NCBI RefSeq assembly: GCF_018390575.1
Contig: NZ_JAHBCJ010000006.1
Location: forward strand, 62,001-126,000
Length of the DNA: 64,000 bases
Reading direction: 5' to 3'
DNA from: Bhargavaea massiliensis
GTDB taxonomy: Bacteria; Bacillota; Bacilli; Bacillales_A; Planococcaceae
The notes below the pieces were generated by a model that had not been told where the DNA came from, did no database searches, and worked only from the letters and a program-made list of their open reading frames with translations. Shown here one piece after another: positions 26,939 through 35,415 of this stretch. Numbering within the stretch: the stretch's first letter is position 1; the number at the start of each line of letters is the position of its first letter. A program made the translations under genes and the position numbers.

Positions 26939-27802
26939 TCAGGCAATGAGTTCCCCTGAGCAGATATAAGCGGCTTCACCTCTTTTTCGCACATGCCCCT
27001 CTTCGTCCCAGATGATCTCCAGGTCACCTCCGGGCAAATGAACAGTGATTGGCTGATAAAGATCAACCAGTCCATTAAGCGACGCCGCGACAACGGCCGC
27101 ACAGGCGCCTGTGCCGCATGCCATCGTGATGCCGGATCCTCTTTCCCAGACCCGGTACTCGATTTTCCGGGGACCTTTGACTTCCACCCATCCGACATTC
27201 ACCCGTTCCGGGAACAGACTGGAATATTCGATGAGCGGACCCAGGCGCTCAACTTCGGCGGCCTTTACGTCTTCAGTGAAGATGATCGCATGCGGATTTC
27301 CCATTGAAATACAGGTGATGCGCAGTGATTGTTCGCCGAAGGTGTGAAGTCCATCGATGGTCCGGGCATCCGGATCCCCCTGCATGGGAATCAATCCCTT
27401 TTGCAGTCCCGGCTTCCCCATGTCCACTGTTACAAAGCTGACATGGTCGTCAACTGTCCGGCCTTCTTCAACTTCTGCGCTGACAATCCCGCCCAATGTC
27501 TCGATCGTGAAATTCCGCCCGCCGGCGTATCCGTGATCGTAAACGTACTTTGTCTCGCAACGCAGCCCGTTGCCGCAGTTTTTCGCTTCCGAACCATCTT
27601 CGTTGAAGATCCTCATTTTGAAGTCCGCTTTTTCCGAGGAGCCGATCAGGATGATTCCGTCAGAACCGATTCCGAAATTGATCTGTGAGACTTTCCTGGA
27701 CAGTGCCGGATACCGGTCTTCTTCCAGGACATTGCCCGGATCATCCAGTTGGTTGAAAATTACATAATTGTTTCCGAGACCATGCATCTTCGTGAACTTC
27801 AA
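26939..27802 (-). CDS. dapF: Diaminopimelate epimerase
   Basis: This 287-residue cytoplasmic enzyme interconverts LL- and meso-diaminopimelate. The start MKFTKMHGLGNNYVIF is diagnostic. The two catalytic cysteines are present, in AKNCGNGLRC (about residue 77) and TMACGTGACAAVVAAS (about residue 224). The start is TTG 27802 behind a perfect GGAGGTGAG. It begins only 12 bases after the real end of dapL, so the two are translated from one message: DapL makes LL-DAP from tetrahydrodipicolinate and DapF converts it to the meso form. glnA follows after 33 bases. Confidence 0.95.
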   Translation of the reverse strand: MKFTKMHGLGNNYVIFNQLDDPGNVLEEDRYPALSRKVSQINFGIGSDGIILIGSSEKADFKMRIFNEDGSEAKNCGNGLRCETKYVYDHGYAGGRNFTIETLGGIVSAEVEEGRTVDDHVSFVTVDMGKPGLQKGLIPMQGDPDARTIDGLHTFGEQSLRITCISMGNPHAIIFTEDVKAAEVERLGPLIEYSSLFPERVNVGWVEVKGPRKIEYRVWERGSGITMACGTGACAAVVAASLNGLVDLYQPITVHLPGGDLEIIWDEEGHVRKRGEAAYICSGELIA

Positions 27803-27814
27803 CTTCTCACCTCC

Positions 27815-29047
27815 TTAAAAGAAGAACTTGCATGTCAGGAGCCTGCTTCTGATTTCATTCAGGATCATTTGCTCTTCTTCCGGTCCGTCGGCTTCGAATG
27901 TCACCGAAAAGCGCACGTAAGATCCCGCATCATCCCAGGGCACGGTTGAAATGGAGTGATCTTGGATCAGATAGTGGCTGAACGCTTCAGCATTCTAGAA
28001 CGTCGGACCGTTTTCCACTCCGGCAGGCGCTTTGACATAAAGGAAGAACGATCCCTTAGGCTTCACCGCATCCAATCCGCTTTCCCGGAGGATGGAAGAC
28101 AGTTTTTCGTGCCTCGCCGCATACTTTACGGCTGTTTTTTCCGTGATTTCCGGGTGGGCCAGCGCATAGGCAGCCGCTTTCTGGATCGGGATGAATTGGC
28201 CCGAATCGCTGTTGTCCTTCACTGCCGCGAAGGCGGATACCAACCTGGCATTCCCCGCGATAAAGCCGATCCGCCATCCGGTCATATTGAACGACTTGGA
28301 AAGCGAATGGAGTTCTACCCCGACATCTTTCGCTCCCGGAACTGACAGGAAACTGAGCGGCTGATTGCCGTCAAAAACCAATGCTGCATAAGCGGCATCA
28401 TGGACGACGATCAGTTCATGCGCTTTTGCAAACCGGACAACCTCTTCAAAAAATGCATCGTCGGCAACCGCGCCGGTCGGGTTATTCGGATAGTTCAGGT
28501 ACAGCAGCTTTGCTTTTTTCAAGATCTCTTCCGACAAAGAATGAAGATCCGGCAGAAAACCGTTTTTTTCAAGAAGCGGGAGTTCAACAACTTCTCCTCC
28601 GAGATATCGGGTATGGGTTCCGAGGACCGGATAGCCTGGGGTCGTGACAATCGACACATCGCCGGGATTGATCAGCACTTGAGGCAGCATGGCCAGGGCA
28701 GATTTTGTCCCGATCACATGATTGATCTCCGTTTCCGGATCGAGGCCGGCCACTCCGAACACTTCATGCATGTAAACAGCTGCTGCCCGTCTGAATTCCG
28801 GTATCCCGTTGTCGGCATAAAACCGGTTTTCCGGCTTTCTGCTTTCGATCATCAGTTCCCTGAGCACAGCGTCATCCGCCATGTCATCCGGTTCTCCGAC
28901 ACCCAAATCGATCAATGCTCTGTCCGGATTTCTCTGCAGCGCTTCCCGTTTGGCCCGCTTGATTTTCTCGAACTTGTAAACCTCATTGCCCATCCCGAAG
29001 CGGGAACCCCCGATCCGTTCGGCAAATTTGTTCCGTATATAGTCCAA
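27815..29047 (-). pseudogene. dapL: LL-diaminopimelate aminotransferase with internal amber codon
   Basis: DapL transaminates tetrahydrodipicolinate directly to LL-DAP with glutamate. The frame of 410 codons starts at TTG 29047 (GGAGG upstream) and shows VGEPDDMADD, IGTKSALAMLPQVLINPGD, LYLNYPNNPTGA and the PLP Lys in ELHSLSKSFNMTGWRIGF. Codon 351 is TAG (27997-27995), after GVENGPTF. The next 59 codons remain open and homologous (NAEAFSHYLI, STVPWDDAGSYVRFSVTFEA), including the conserved Arg that holds the substrate carboxylate. The amber falls at a variable residue. The truncated 350-residue product should be inactive, so either the gene has recently died or the amber is suppressed. It heads the dapF-glnA-asnB-amt-carA run. 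Confidence 0.85.
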
Positions 29048-29179
29048 ACGCTATCCGCCTCCGTTCAGACTGCTTTCCACAGTCTTATGTTATTGCGGTT
29101 AAAAGGAAAAGTCTTTATAGGTTTCGGATAAAGATTTGCACTTTTTTGCACAGATTTAAAACCTGCTTCTTTTCCATAC

Positions 29180-29223
29180 AAAAAAAGCTGAACGGAGTCC
29201 TTCTTCTCTGACTCCATCCAGCC
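29180..29223 (-). terminator. Terminator of the AraC-type regulator gene
   Basis: Minus strand: GCTGgatGGAGTC pairs with GACTCCgttCAGC, then seven T. It insulates the dapL operon from the upstream regulator. Confidence 0.8.
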
Positions 29224-29239
29224 TTATGATTTTCCTATG

Positions 29240-30031
29240 TCACCGGATATCCGACGGGTTTTTCCCGGTATATTGCTTAAATTGCCTGCTGAAAAAATGA
29301 AGATCCCGGTAACCGAGCGCATGTGCGGCTTCCGTCACGTTCAGCCCGGTAAAATGGAGAAGGTGCTCGGCCCGTTTAATTCTGCAGAGGATCACGTAAG
29401 ACTTAACAGTGTGGCCAATAATCTCTTTGAATTTCCGGGAGAAGTAGCGTTCGGAAAGATGTGCCCGCTCCGCCAGGCCTCTAACCGTATGCGGCTCCGC
29501 CGGGTGCTGCCGGATATAGTTTGCGATCTCAAGAATGGTCTCTTCAAACCGTCGGCTGGTGCTGTTCATTTCCTTTGATGCGCATTCGTGTTCTTCCCTC
29601 AGAAGATGAATCATGAGTTGTTTGAGAATCAGTTTCCCTTCGGTTTCGGCACCATACGTGTCAACCAGAAACAACCGGACATACCGGCTGAGCAATGACT
29701 CAAAGCTGATCGGGTCCGCCAAAACTCTGTGAGGACTCGGAACCTGTCTTGGGATGCATGCCAAGTCGAAATGAATATAAGTCAGAACGAAAGGATTCTG
29801 GGCATGATGGACGGCTTCCGTATGATCGCCCAGGCGAAATAAAAAGCAATGCCCCTTTTCCACATCATAAGCCCTGTTGTTCAACACGACCGTACCTTCC
29901 CCGGTCCATACATAGAAAAGATCGTAGTTTGGCATGGGCTGACTTCTTTTCTTCCATCTCCAATCCGGCTCGCAGTGGATAGTTGCCATTGCAGGCTTCA
30001 ATACAAAATCCCCAGGATTTATCTCAAGCAT
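29240..30031 (-). CDS. AraC-family transcriptional regulator
   Basis: This 263-residue regulator has an N-terminal cupin sensor (IHCEPDWRWKKRSQPMPNYDLFYVWTGEGTVVLNNRAYDVEKGHCFLFRLGD) and a C-terminal pair of helix-turn-helices (VRGLAERAHLSERYFSRKFKEIIGHTVKSYVILCRIKRAEHLLHFTGLNVTEAAHALGYRDLHFFSRQFKQYTGKNPSD). The sensor is of the type that binds sugars or similar small ligands. The target is unknown; it lies between glmS and the dap/gln run, all on one strand but insulated by terminators on both sides. ATG 30031 has GGAGGG upstream. Confidence 0.88.
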   Translation of the reverse strand: MLEINPGDFVLKPAMATIHCEPDWRWKKRSQPMPNYDLFYVWTGEGTVVLNNRAYDVEKGHCFLFRLGDHTEAVHHAQNPFVLTYIHFDLACIPRQVPSPHRVLADPISFESLLSRYVRLFLVDTYGAETEGKLILKQLMIHLLREEHECASKEMNSTSRRFEETILEIANYIRQHPAEPHTVRGLAERAHLSERYFSRKFKEIIGHTVKSYVILCRIKRAEHLLHFTGLNVTEAAHALGYRDLHFFSRQFKQYTGKNPSDIR

Positions 30032-30073
30032 CCCATCCCTCCTTTTACCGAAGAGCTAATGTGGGCTTATATA

Positions 30074-30108
30074 AAGGAAGGCTCCGGAAACATACCGGAG
30101 CCTTCCTT
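30074..30108 (-). terminator. Terminator of glmS
   Basis: AAGGAAGGCTCCGG pairs with CCGGAGCCTTCCTT around AAACATA, five bases after the glmS stop, with a TTTATAT tail on the minus strand. Confidence 0.85.
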
Positions 30109-30112
30109 ACAA

Positions 30113-31915
30113 TTACTCTACAGTCACAGACTTCGCCAGATTACGCGGCTTATCCACGTCACACCCGCGGTGGAGAGCAGCATAGTAGCTGATCAGCTGG
30201 AGAGGGATGACCGAAACAAGCGGTGTCAGCATCGGGTGAACGGACGGGATGACGATTCGGTCGCCTTCCTCTTCAATGCCTTCCATCGAGATGATGCACG
30301 ACTTGGCTCCTCGGGCACTGACTTCTTTGACATTCCCCCGGATATTCGGGCTGACGGCTTCCTGGGTGGCAAGCGCAAACACAGGCGTCCCTTCCTCAAT
30401 CAGGGCAATGGTCCCGTGCTTCAGTTCCCCTCCGGCAAATCCTTCTGCCTGGATATAGGAAATTTCCTTGAGCTTGAGTGCGCCTTCAAGGCTGACGTGA
30501 TAATCAAGGCCACGTCCGATAAAGAATGCATTCCGGCTCAGTTCAAGGAAGTCGAAGGAGAGACCTTCCATTTCCTCTTTCCTTACGATCATTGTCTGGA
30601 CGGCATTCGCAGCGATGCCCAGCTCCTGAATCAGGTCAAAACCAATCTCCTTGCCTTTCGCTTCAGCAGCAAGACTTGCAAGAATGGCGAGCACCGCAAC
30701 CTGGGCGGTATAGGCTTTAGTCGAAGCCACCGCGATTTCAGGACCGGCATGCAGCAGGACCGTATGATCCGCTTCACGCGACAGAGTCGAACCGGGAACA
30801 TTCGTCACAGTAAGGGACGGATGGCCGAGTTCCTTAACCTTGACGAGAACTTGTCGGCTGTCTGCCGTCTCCCCCGATTGGGAGATAAAGACGAACAGTG
30901 GCTTTTCAGACAGGAGCGGCATGTTGTAGCCGAATTCACTGGAAATATGGACTTCAGTCGGCACCCCTGCAAGCTTTTCGAAGTATTCTTTCCCGACAAG
31001 ACCCGCATGGTAGCTTGTTCCGGCAGCGATGACATAGATCCTGTCGGCACCGTTAATCGCTTCGAGTGTTTCCTGCTTGAGGCTGAGATTTCCGTTTTCA
31101 TCCTGATAGGCCTGGATGATCTTCCTTAAAACAGCAGGCTGTTCGTCGATTTCCTTCAGCATGTAATGCGGGTAGGTCCCTTTTTCAATATCCGAGGCAT
31201 CCAATTCGGCTTTGTATGCTTCACGGCTGACCGCTTCACCGGTAATCTTGCGGATCTGGACATTTTCCTTCGTGACAATCACCATTTCTCCGTCATGCAG
31301 TTCGACGAACCGGTCAGTGACCTGAAGCATCGCCATTGCATCAGATGCGACCACGTTGAATCCATCTCCCAGGCCGACGAGAAGCGGCGACTTGTTTTTG
31401 GCGACGAAGATTGTGTCCGGCTCTTCTTCATCAAGCAGGGCGATTGCATATGAACCGTGAAGCATACCCAGCGCCTCAGCGAACGCCTCTTCCGTTGTCA
31501 TTCCTTCGAAGACAAACTTGGCGATCAGCTGGACGATGATTTCTGTATCGGTATCTGAGACGAGCTGAACATCTGCCAGTTCCTGACGGCGGAGCTTCTC
31601 ATAGTTCTCGATAACTCCGTTGTGTACGAGCGTGAAACGGCCGGATATGTCTTGGTGGGGGTGAGCGTTTTTCACATTCGGCACACCGTGAGTCGCCCAG
31701 CGGGTGTGGCCGATTCCGGTCTGGGCTTCAGTGGAATCATCCACAATGATTCGCAGGTCGGCGATCCGTCCCTTGGATTTGAAGAGAGATACCCCTTCTT
31801 CGCCGGCAACGGCAATCCCCGCAGAATCGTATCCGCGGTATTCCAGCTTTTCCAGGCCTCTCAACAGAATTTCCTTGGCATCCAATTCACCGATATAGCC
31901 TACAATTCCGCACAT
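30113..31915 (-). CDS. glmS: Glutamine-fructose-6-phosphate aminotransferase
   Basis: This 600-residue enzyme makes glucosamine-6-phosphate for peptidoglycan and teichoic acid synthesis. The N-terminal amidotransferase domain begins with Cys2 ([10 protein letters not shown]) and includes [11 protein letters not shown]. Two SIS sugar-isomerase domains follow, with [32 protein letters not shown] and the C-terminal LAKSVTVE that closes the active site. The start at 31915 follows GGAGG; an ATG five codons upstream is less favoured. Expression should be switched off by its own product through the ribozyme in the leader (32058-32207). Confidence 0.97.
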   Translation of the reverse strand: MCGIVGYIGELDAKEILLRGLEKLEYRGYDSAGIAVAGEEGVSLFKSKGRIADLRIIVDDSTEAQTGIGHTRWATHGVPNVKNAHPHQDISGRFTLVHNGVIENYEKLRRQELADVQLVSDTDTEIIVQLIAKFVFEGMTTEEAFAEALGMLHGSYAIALLDEEEPDTIFVAKNKSPLLVGLGDGFNVVASDAMAMLQVTDRFVELHDGEMVIVTKENVQIRKITGEAVSREAYKAELDASDIEKGTYPHYMLKEIDEQPAVLRKIIQAYQDENGNLSLKQETLEAINGADRIYVIAAGTSYHAGLVGKEYFEKLAGVPTEVHISSEFGYNMPLLSEKPLFVFISQSGETADSRQVLVKVKELGHPSLTVTNVPGSTLSREADHTVLLHAGPEIAVASTKAYTAQVAVLAILASLAAEAKGKEIGFDLIQELGIAANAVQTMIVRKEEMEGLSFDFLELSRNAFFIGRGLDYHVSLEGALKLKEISYIQAEGFAGGELKHGTIALIEEGTPVFALATQEAVSPNIRGNVKEVSARGAKSCIISMEGIEEEGDRIVIPSVHPMLTPLVSVIPLQLISYYAALHRGCDVDKPRNLAKSVTVE

Positions 31916-32057
31916 ATTCAATTCCTCCAATATCAGTCAAAGTCAAATAAGCGTCCTGTTTACCGTTTACAAAACGGCCAGTGGGCGCTGTTCGTGCAAG
32001 TTGGATTGATTCCGCACGAGCAGGCAATTCCTGCTCCCGCATGCGGAAATTGATGCC

Positions 32058-32207
32058 GGCTTTCCCCTCTGTCTCACACAATCACTTGTGTGTTTTGCTG
32101 GAAAGCATGACAACCGGACATCACGGTCGGGAGGCATCCGCCGAATTGTCGATGAACCTCCACCTCGTCTGCTGGGACTGTGTTCTGATTTCCCCAGCTC
32201 AGGCGCT
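32058..32207 (-). ncRNA. glmS ribozyme-riboswitch
   Basis: The leader of glmS contains the conserved self-cleaving core on the minus strand: AGCGCC at the cleavage site (cut before G at 32206), GACGAGGTGGAGG, then ATTCGGCGGATGCCTCCCG, all in the known order, and downstream helices ending near GGGGAAAGC. Glucosamine-6-phosphate acts as the catalytic cofactor; cleavage exposes the mRNA to decay. The 3' limit is approximate. Between the ribozyme and the glmS start lie two further hairpins (about 31975-32050) of unknown use. Upstream, TTGACA (32293-32298) and TATAAT (32274-32279) are only 13 bases apart, so the exact promoter is unsure. Confidence 0.92.
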
Positions 32208-32553
32208 TTTGATTGTTTTCCGATTTGGGCGTGTCGCCGGTCCTCCTTCGCCTTATTACTGCTTTTGTAATGTATTATACGGAATGTGCTGTTGTCAATT
32301 ACCTTTTCCTTCAAAATCATTATTTTTATTGCAGAATTCGCGCTGTCCAGTATAAAAAGGCGAGCGATACTGAAGCATGCAGTAATTTACCATATTTACG
32401 AAACTTTCCGGAACCGTAACCGTTAATGGTAAGGAGGGATTCAAAAAAACTTAAGTAGCCTATACCACAAACCCGGTCTCCCGAATCCAGATACCATAAG
32501 AGGTCTTCGCTTCGTGGCTGAAAACTGATATTGATTGAAATGGAGGAGAAGGA

Positions 32554-33504
32554 ATGGGTTCATACAACGAGCAAATCGGCAGCGCTAATAAAACCGGGCT
32601 TACTGGAAAAATGCGGACTGTTTCCAGGTGGAAACTGATTTTGTCGACGTTCACAATAGCATTGATGATTGTGCCGACCAGTTATATGCTGACATTCGCC
32701 TATTACGCATTCGGTACGAAGTCCACGACACTGATGGATACTGCCAGTAAAGTCCTTTATCTGACCGAGCCGAACACCGCTTTGGAAGAGATGGAATTTG
32801 AGATGGAATTCTCACTGTTTTCGATGGATCTCTCATTTGACCAGTACAAGCAGATTGGCAGTGAACTTTATCCGGTACGCCATTATGATCTTCATTTTGT
32901 TCTGGACAATCTTGTGGATAAGAAGATGACCTCAAACCTGGACAGGACACCTCCAAAATACCCCACTCAAACCAATCAGTGGCTCGTCCATCCGGCACAG
33001 GGAATGCCGGAATTCAACAGCGATCACAATTGGCAGGTACTCGCCGGACTGCCGGACGAAACCGTTGTCGAAGCCTACTTGTCATTCAATGATCTTTATA
33101 AAGTGATCGATGTTAGAAAAGAGTTCCCCGGCATTGACGTTGTATGGGCAGCCATCTACACCGGCACAGAAGATGAGATGTTGAGTGCGGATGGTGATGT
33201 GGTTTCCCCGCTCGGTTACCCGGTACAGCCTGACCGGACATACTGGTCGCCTTTCCGGGATTCAATGTCACACGAAGAGACGTTCCTGCAGCTGCTCAAG
33301 GAACTTCAGCCGTACGAGGAACTTGCAGCAGAAGTATCGTCGCATAAAAACCTGAAACTTCAGGAACGAATTGAATTTATCGAGCAAAATGGCTTCACCG
33401 CATACGGTGCGGTGATCACCGGACCCAAGCAGGAGGTCGAAGCATTAAAAGATTCGCAAATGATCCGACATATGAAATTGGGTGAGGTGAAATTATGGAA
33501 TTGA
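32554..33504 (+). CDS. Anti-sigma-factor-like membrane protein (sigma factor regulator N/C domains)
   Basis: This 316-residue protein has a short cytoplasmic N-terminus, one membrane helix (about residues 27-53, LILSTFTIALMIVPTSYMLTFAYYAFG), and a large extracytoplasmic part. The pattern around the helix and the C-terminal block (FDLYKVIDVRKEFPGIDVVWAAIYTGTED, SHEETFLQLLKELQPYEE) resemble the sigma factor regulator N- and C-terminal domains found in anti-sigma factors of Bacilli. Normally an ECF sigma gene precedes such a gene; none is present here, and the cytoplasmic N-terminus is only about 25 residues. GGAGAAGG precedes the ATG. It overlaps the next gene by ten bases. Confidence 0.72.
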   Translation: MGSYNEQIGSANKTGLTGKMRTVSRWKLILSTFTIALMIVPTSYMLTFAYYAFGTKSTTLMDTASKVLYLTEPNTALEEMEFEMEFSLFSMDLSFDQYKQIGSELYPVRHYDLHFVLDNLVDKKMTSNLDRTPPKYPTQTNQWLVHPAQGMPEFNSDHNWQVLAGLPDETVVEAYLSFNDLYKVIDVRKEFPGIDVVWAAIYTGTEDEMLSADGDVVSPLGYPVQPDRTYWSPFRDSMSHEETFLQLLKELQPYEELAAEVSSHKNLKLQERIEFIEQNGFTAYGAVITGPKQEVEALKDSQMIRHMKLGEVKLWN

Positions 33505-33788
33505 ACAAAGTAAAACTTAAATCTTTTCAGGTGCTCGGATGGTTCAGTGTCATCACGGGAATCATTGCGCTGGCGCTTCTTAACATATCCATGCTGTCCG
33601 GTTATGATTTGTCATTTATGGAACAGCTGTCATTCTGGATTTCCTCCATACTCATCTCGGGCCTGATTGCGCTTTTCGGCAGGAATAGCCGGTCACTTGG
33701 GCTATGGGGTATCGGAATAGCCGTCTACCTGGGAATCTTCACCGCCGTCATCTTTATTCTTGGATGGGTCATTATGCCTTTCCCTTAA
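33495..33788 (+). CDS. Small membrane protein, three helices
   Basis: I do not recognise this 97-residue family. Three hydrophobic segments are seen, at about residues 10-30 (VLGWFSVITGIIALALLNISML), 43-60 (SFWISSILISGLIALFG) and 70-95 (LWGIGIAVYLGIFTAVIFILGWVIM). It starts inside the 3' end of the anti-sigma-like gene, in another frame, so the two are translationally coupled and probably work together at the membrane. It is followed by a strong bidirectional terminator. Confidence 0.75.
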   Translation: MELNKVKLKSFQVLGWFSVITGIIALALLNISMLSGYDLSFMEQLSFWISSILISGLIALFGRNSRSLGLWGIGIAVYLGIFTAVIFILGWVIMPFP

Positions 33789-33817
33789 TCCGAACACGTT
33801 GGACAAATCGAAAAAAT

Positions 33818-33870
33818 AAAGAGACTGCAGATCCGGCTGAGGAATTCCTCTTCCGTATCTGCAGTCTTTA
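33818..33870. terminator. Bidirectional terminator between membrane-protein pair and kynB
   Basis: AAAGAGACTGCAGATcCGG pairs with CCGtATCTGCAGTCTTT across an inner region that can also pair (GAGGAAttCCTC). It serves convergent transcripts. Confidence 0.8.
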
Positions 33871-33898
33871 CCGTTATAAGAACTTCCTCTCCGGCCTT

Positions 33899-34528
33899 TT
33901 AGATCTTTCTGATGACGGCTCTCACCGGGCTCCCGTCAGCTCCATGAATGGCAAGCGGCAACGCGATAAATTCGTAATCCCCCGGTTCAGCATCAGCCAG
34001 CATCAAATTCTCGACGATATGGATGCCGTTGTCTCCAAGTGAGTGATGGGTCTGCAGTTCCTTGCTGTCCGTCCGGTCCACTGACGGGACATCGATTCCG
34101 AGAAGGAAAACTCCTACAGATTTCAAATACGGGCCGATATCGGGCCGCAGCTCGATAAACGACTCCGGAAAAACAAGCGGATTGTTTGTTTCCGATGTTT
34201 TCAGGAGAAGACGCCCCGCCCCTTCCAAGTCGTAGCCTTCCAGTTCGTTTTGCCCAAGTGATGTATACATGGTGACATCGATGATCCTTGCCCTGCCGAT
34301 ATAAGTGTTCACGTCCAGTTCATGGAGTTTTTTGCCCGCCTCGTCAAAATGAAATGGTGCGTCCGCATGGGTCCCCATATGCAGGCTCGTCCGGATCTCC
34401 CCAATGTTGACCGAGCCGCTCTGTTCCTTCGTAACCCCAAGATCAAAACGGAAAGGCGTGTCTCCCGGCCAGTGGGCCATATCATTCGTAAGCGGCTGAG
34501 TTATATCGATCCATCTGCCTGTTTCCAT
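33899..34528 (-). CDS. kynB: Kynurenine formamidase
   Basis: This 209-residue metal-dependent hydrolase removes formate from N-formylkynurenine. The family signature is complete: WIDITQPLTNDMAHWPGDTPF at the start and the HxxxHxD zinc motif in LHMGTHADAPFHF (about residues 51-61), with the later IDVPSVDRTDSKELQTHHSLGDNGIHIVENL block. ATG 34528 has AAAGGAGG. It is the last gene of kynU-kynA-kynB, 15 bases after kynA, and ends at a bidirectional terminator. Confidence 0.93.
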   Translation of the reverse strand: METGRWIDITQPLTNDMAHWPGDTPFRFDLGVTKEQSGSVNIGEIRTSLHMGTHADAPFHFDEAGKKLHELDVNTYIGRARIIDVTMYTSLGQNELEGYDLEGAGRLLLKTSETNNPLVFPESFIELRPDIGPYLKSVGVFLLGIDVPSVDRTDSKELQTHHSLGDNGIHIVENLMLADAEPGDYEFIALPLAIHGADGSPVRAVIRKI

Positions 34529-34543
34529 CTGTTTTTCCTCCTT

Positions 34544-35398
34544 TCAGAGCGTTGTCCTCAAATCCCAAAGTTCCGGGAAGAACCGATGGTCAAGCACTTG
34601 CCTCAAGTAACCGACACCGGACGACCCTCCCGTACCTTTCTTGAATCCGATGATGCGCTCCACTGTTTTCATATGGCGGAACCGCCACTGTTGAAGCCAG
34701 TCTTCCACATCGACCATTTTTTCCGCCAGCTGGTACAAATCCCAGTAACGGCCGACATCCCGGTAGACCTCTTCCCAGGCCGCCGCGACAGTCGGATCTC
34801 CTGCATAAACAACCGAATAGTCCCTGTTCAGCAGGTCTTTATTGATCGGGAAACCGGCCCTGGAAAGTGCCCCGATGGCAGCATCATAGAGACCTGGTTC
34901 CACATAAGCCTCTTTTAGTTCGTGGTGGACCTGAACATCTTTTTCATAGATTTTCAGGATGGCTTCCGACTTGTATCCTAGTGCAAACTCGATCAGCCGG
35001 TATTGGTACGACTGGAAACCGGAAGCACGTCCCAGACTGTCCCGGAATTCCAGATATTCTGCCGGGGTCATGGTTGACAGCACATCCCAGGCCTGGATAA
35101 TCTGCGACTGGATCTTCGATACCCTTGCCAGCTTCTTGAACGCCGGCTGCATATCGTCTTTTCCGATGTCTTCAATGGAAGACCTGAGCTCATGCAGGAT
35201 CAGCTTCATCCAGAGTTCACTCACCTGATGAATGATGATGAACAGCATTTCGTCATGGTGCCCGGACAGGCGTTTTTGAGAAGAAAGAATCTGATCAAGT
35301 GACAGGTATTCACCATAAGTCATCGATTCCCTGAAGTCCGTATGGATGTCCTTTTCCTGTTCAAGTGCTTTTTTCAGGTCAGAAATTTTCTTGGGCAT
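34544..35398 (-). CDS. kynA: Tryptophan 2,3-dioxygenase
   Basis: This 284-residue haem enzyme opens the indole ring of tryptophan to give N-formylkynurenine. Substrate-binding blocks are [16 protein letters not shown] and [22 protein letters not shown]; the proximal haem His lies in [29 protein letters not shown], a hallmark of the family. Length is normal. ATG 35398 follows AAAGGAGGGG. It lies 17 bases downstream of kynU and 15 upstream of kynB in one operon. Confidence 0.95.
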   Translation of the reverse strand: MPKKISDLKKALEQEKDIHTDFRESMTYGEYLSLDQILSSQKRLSGHHDEMLFIIIHQVSELWMKLILHELRSSIEDIGKDDMQPAFKKLARVSKIQSQIIQAWDVLSTMTPAEYLEFRDSLGRASGFQSYQYRLIEFALGYKSEAILKIYEKDVQVHHELKEAYVEPGLYDAAIGALSRAGFPINKDLLNRDYSVVYAGDPTVAAAWEEVYRDVGRYWDLYQLAEKMVDVEDWLQQWRFRHMKTVERIIGFKKGTGGSSGVGYLRQVLDHRFFPELWDLRTTL

Positions 35399-35415
35399 TG
35401 CACGCCCCTCCTTTG

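Noticed and set aside
29849-31129. 426-codon plus-strand open frame opposite glmS and the AraC gene
   Set aside because: Antisense shadow of two strongly conserved genes; composition is not protein-like.
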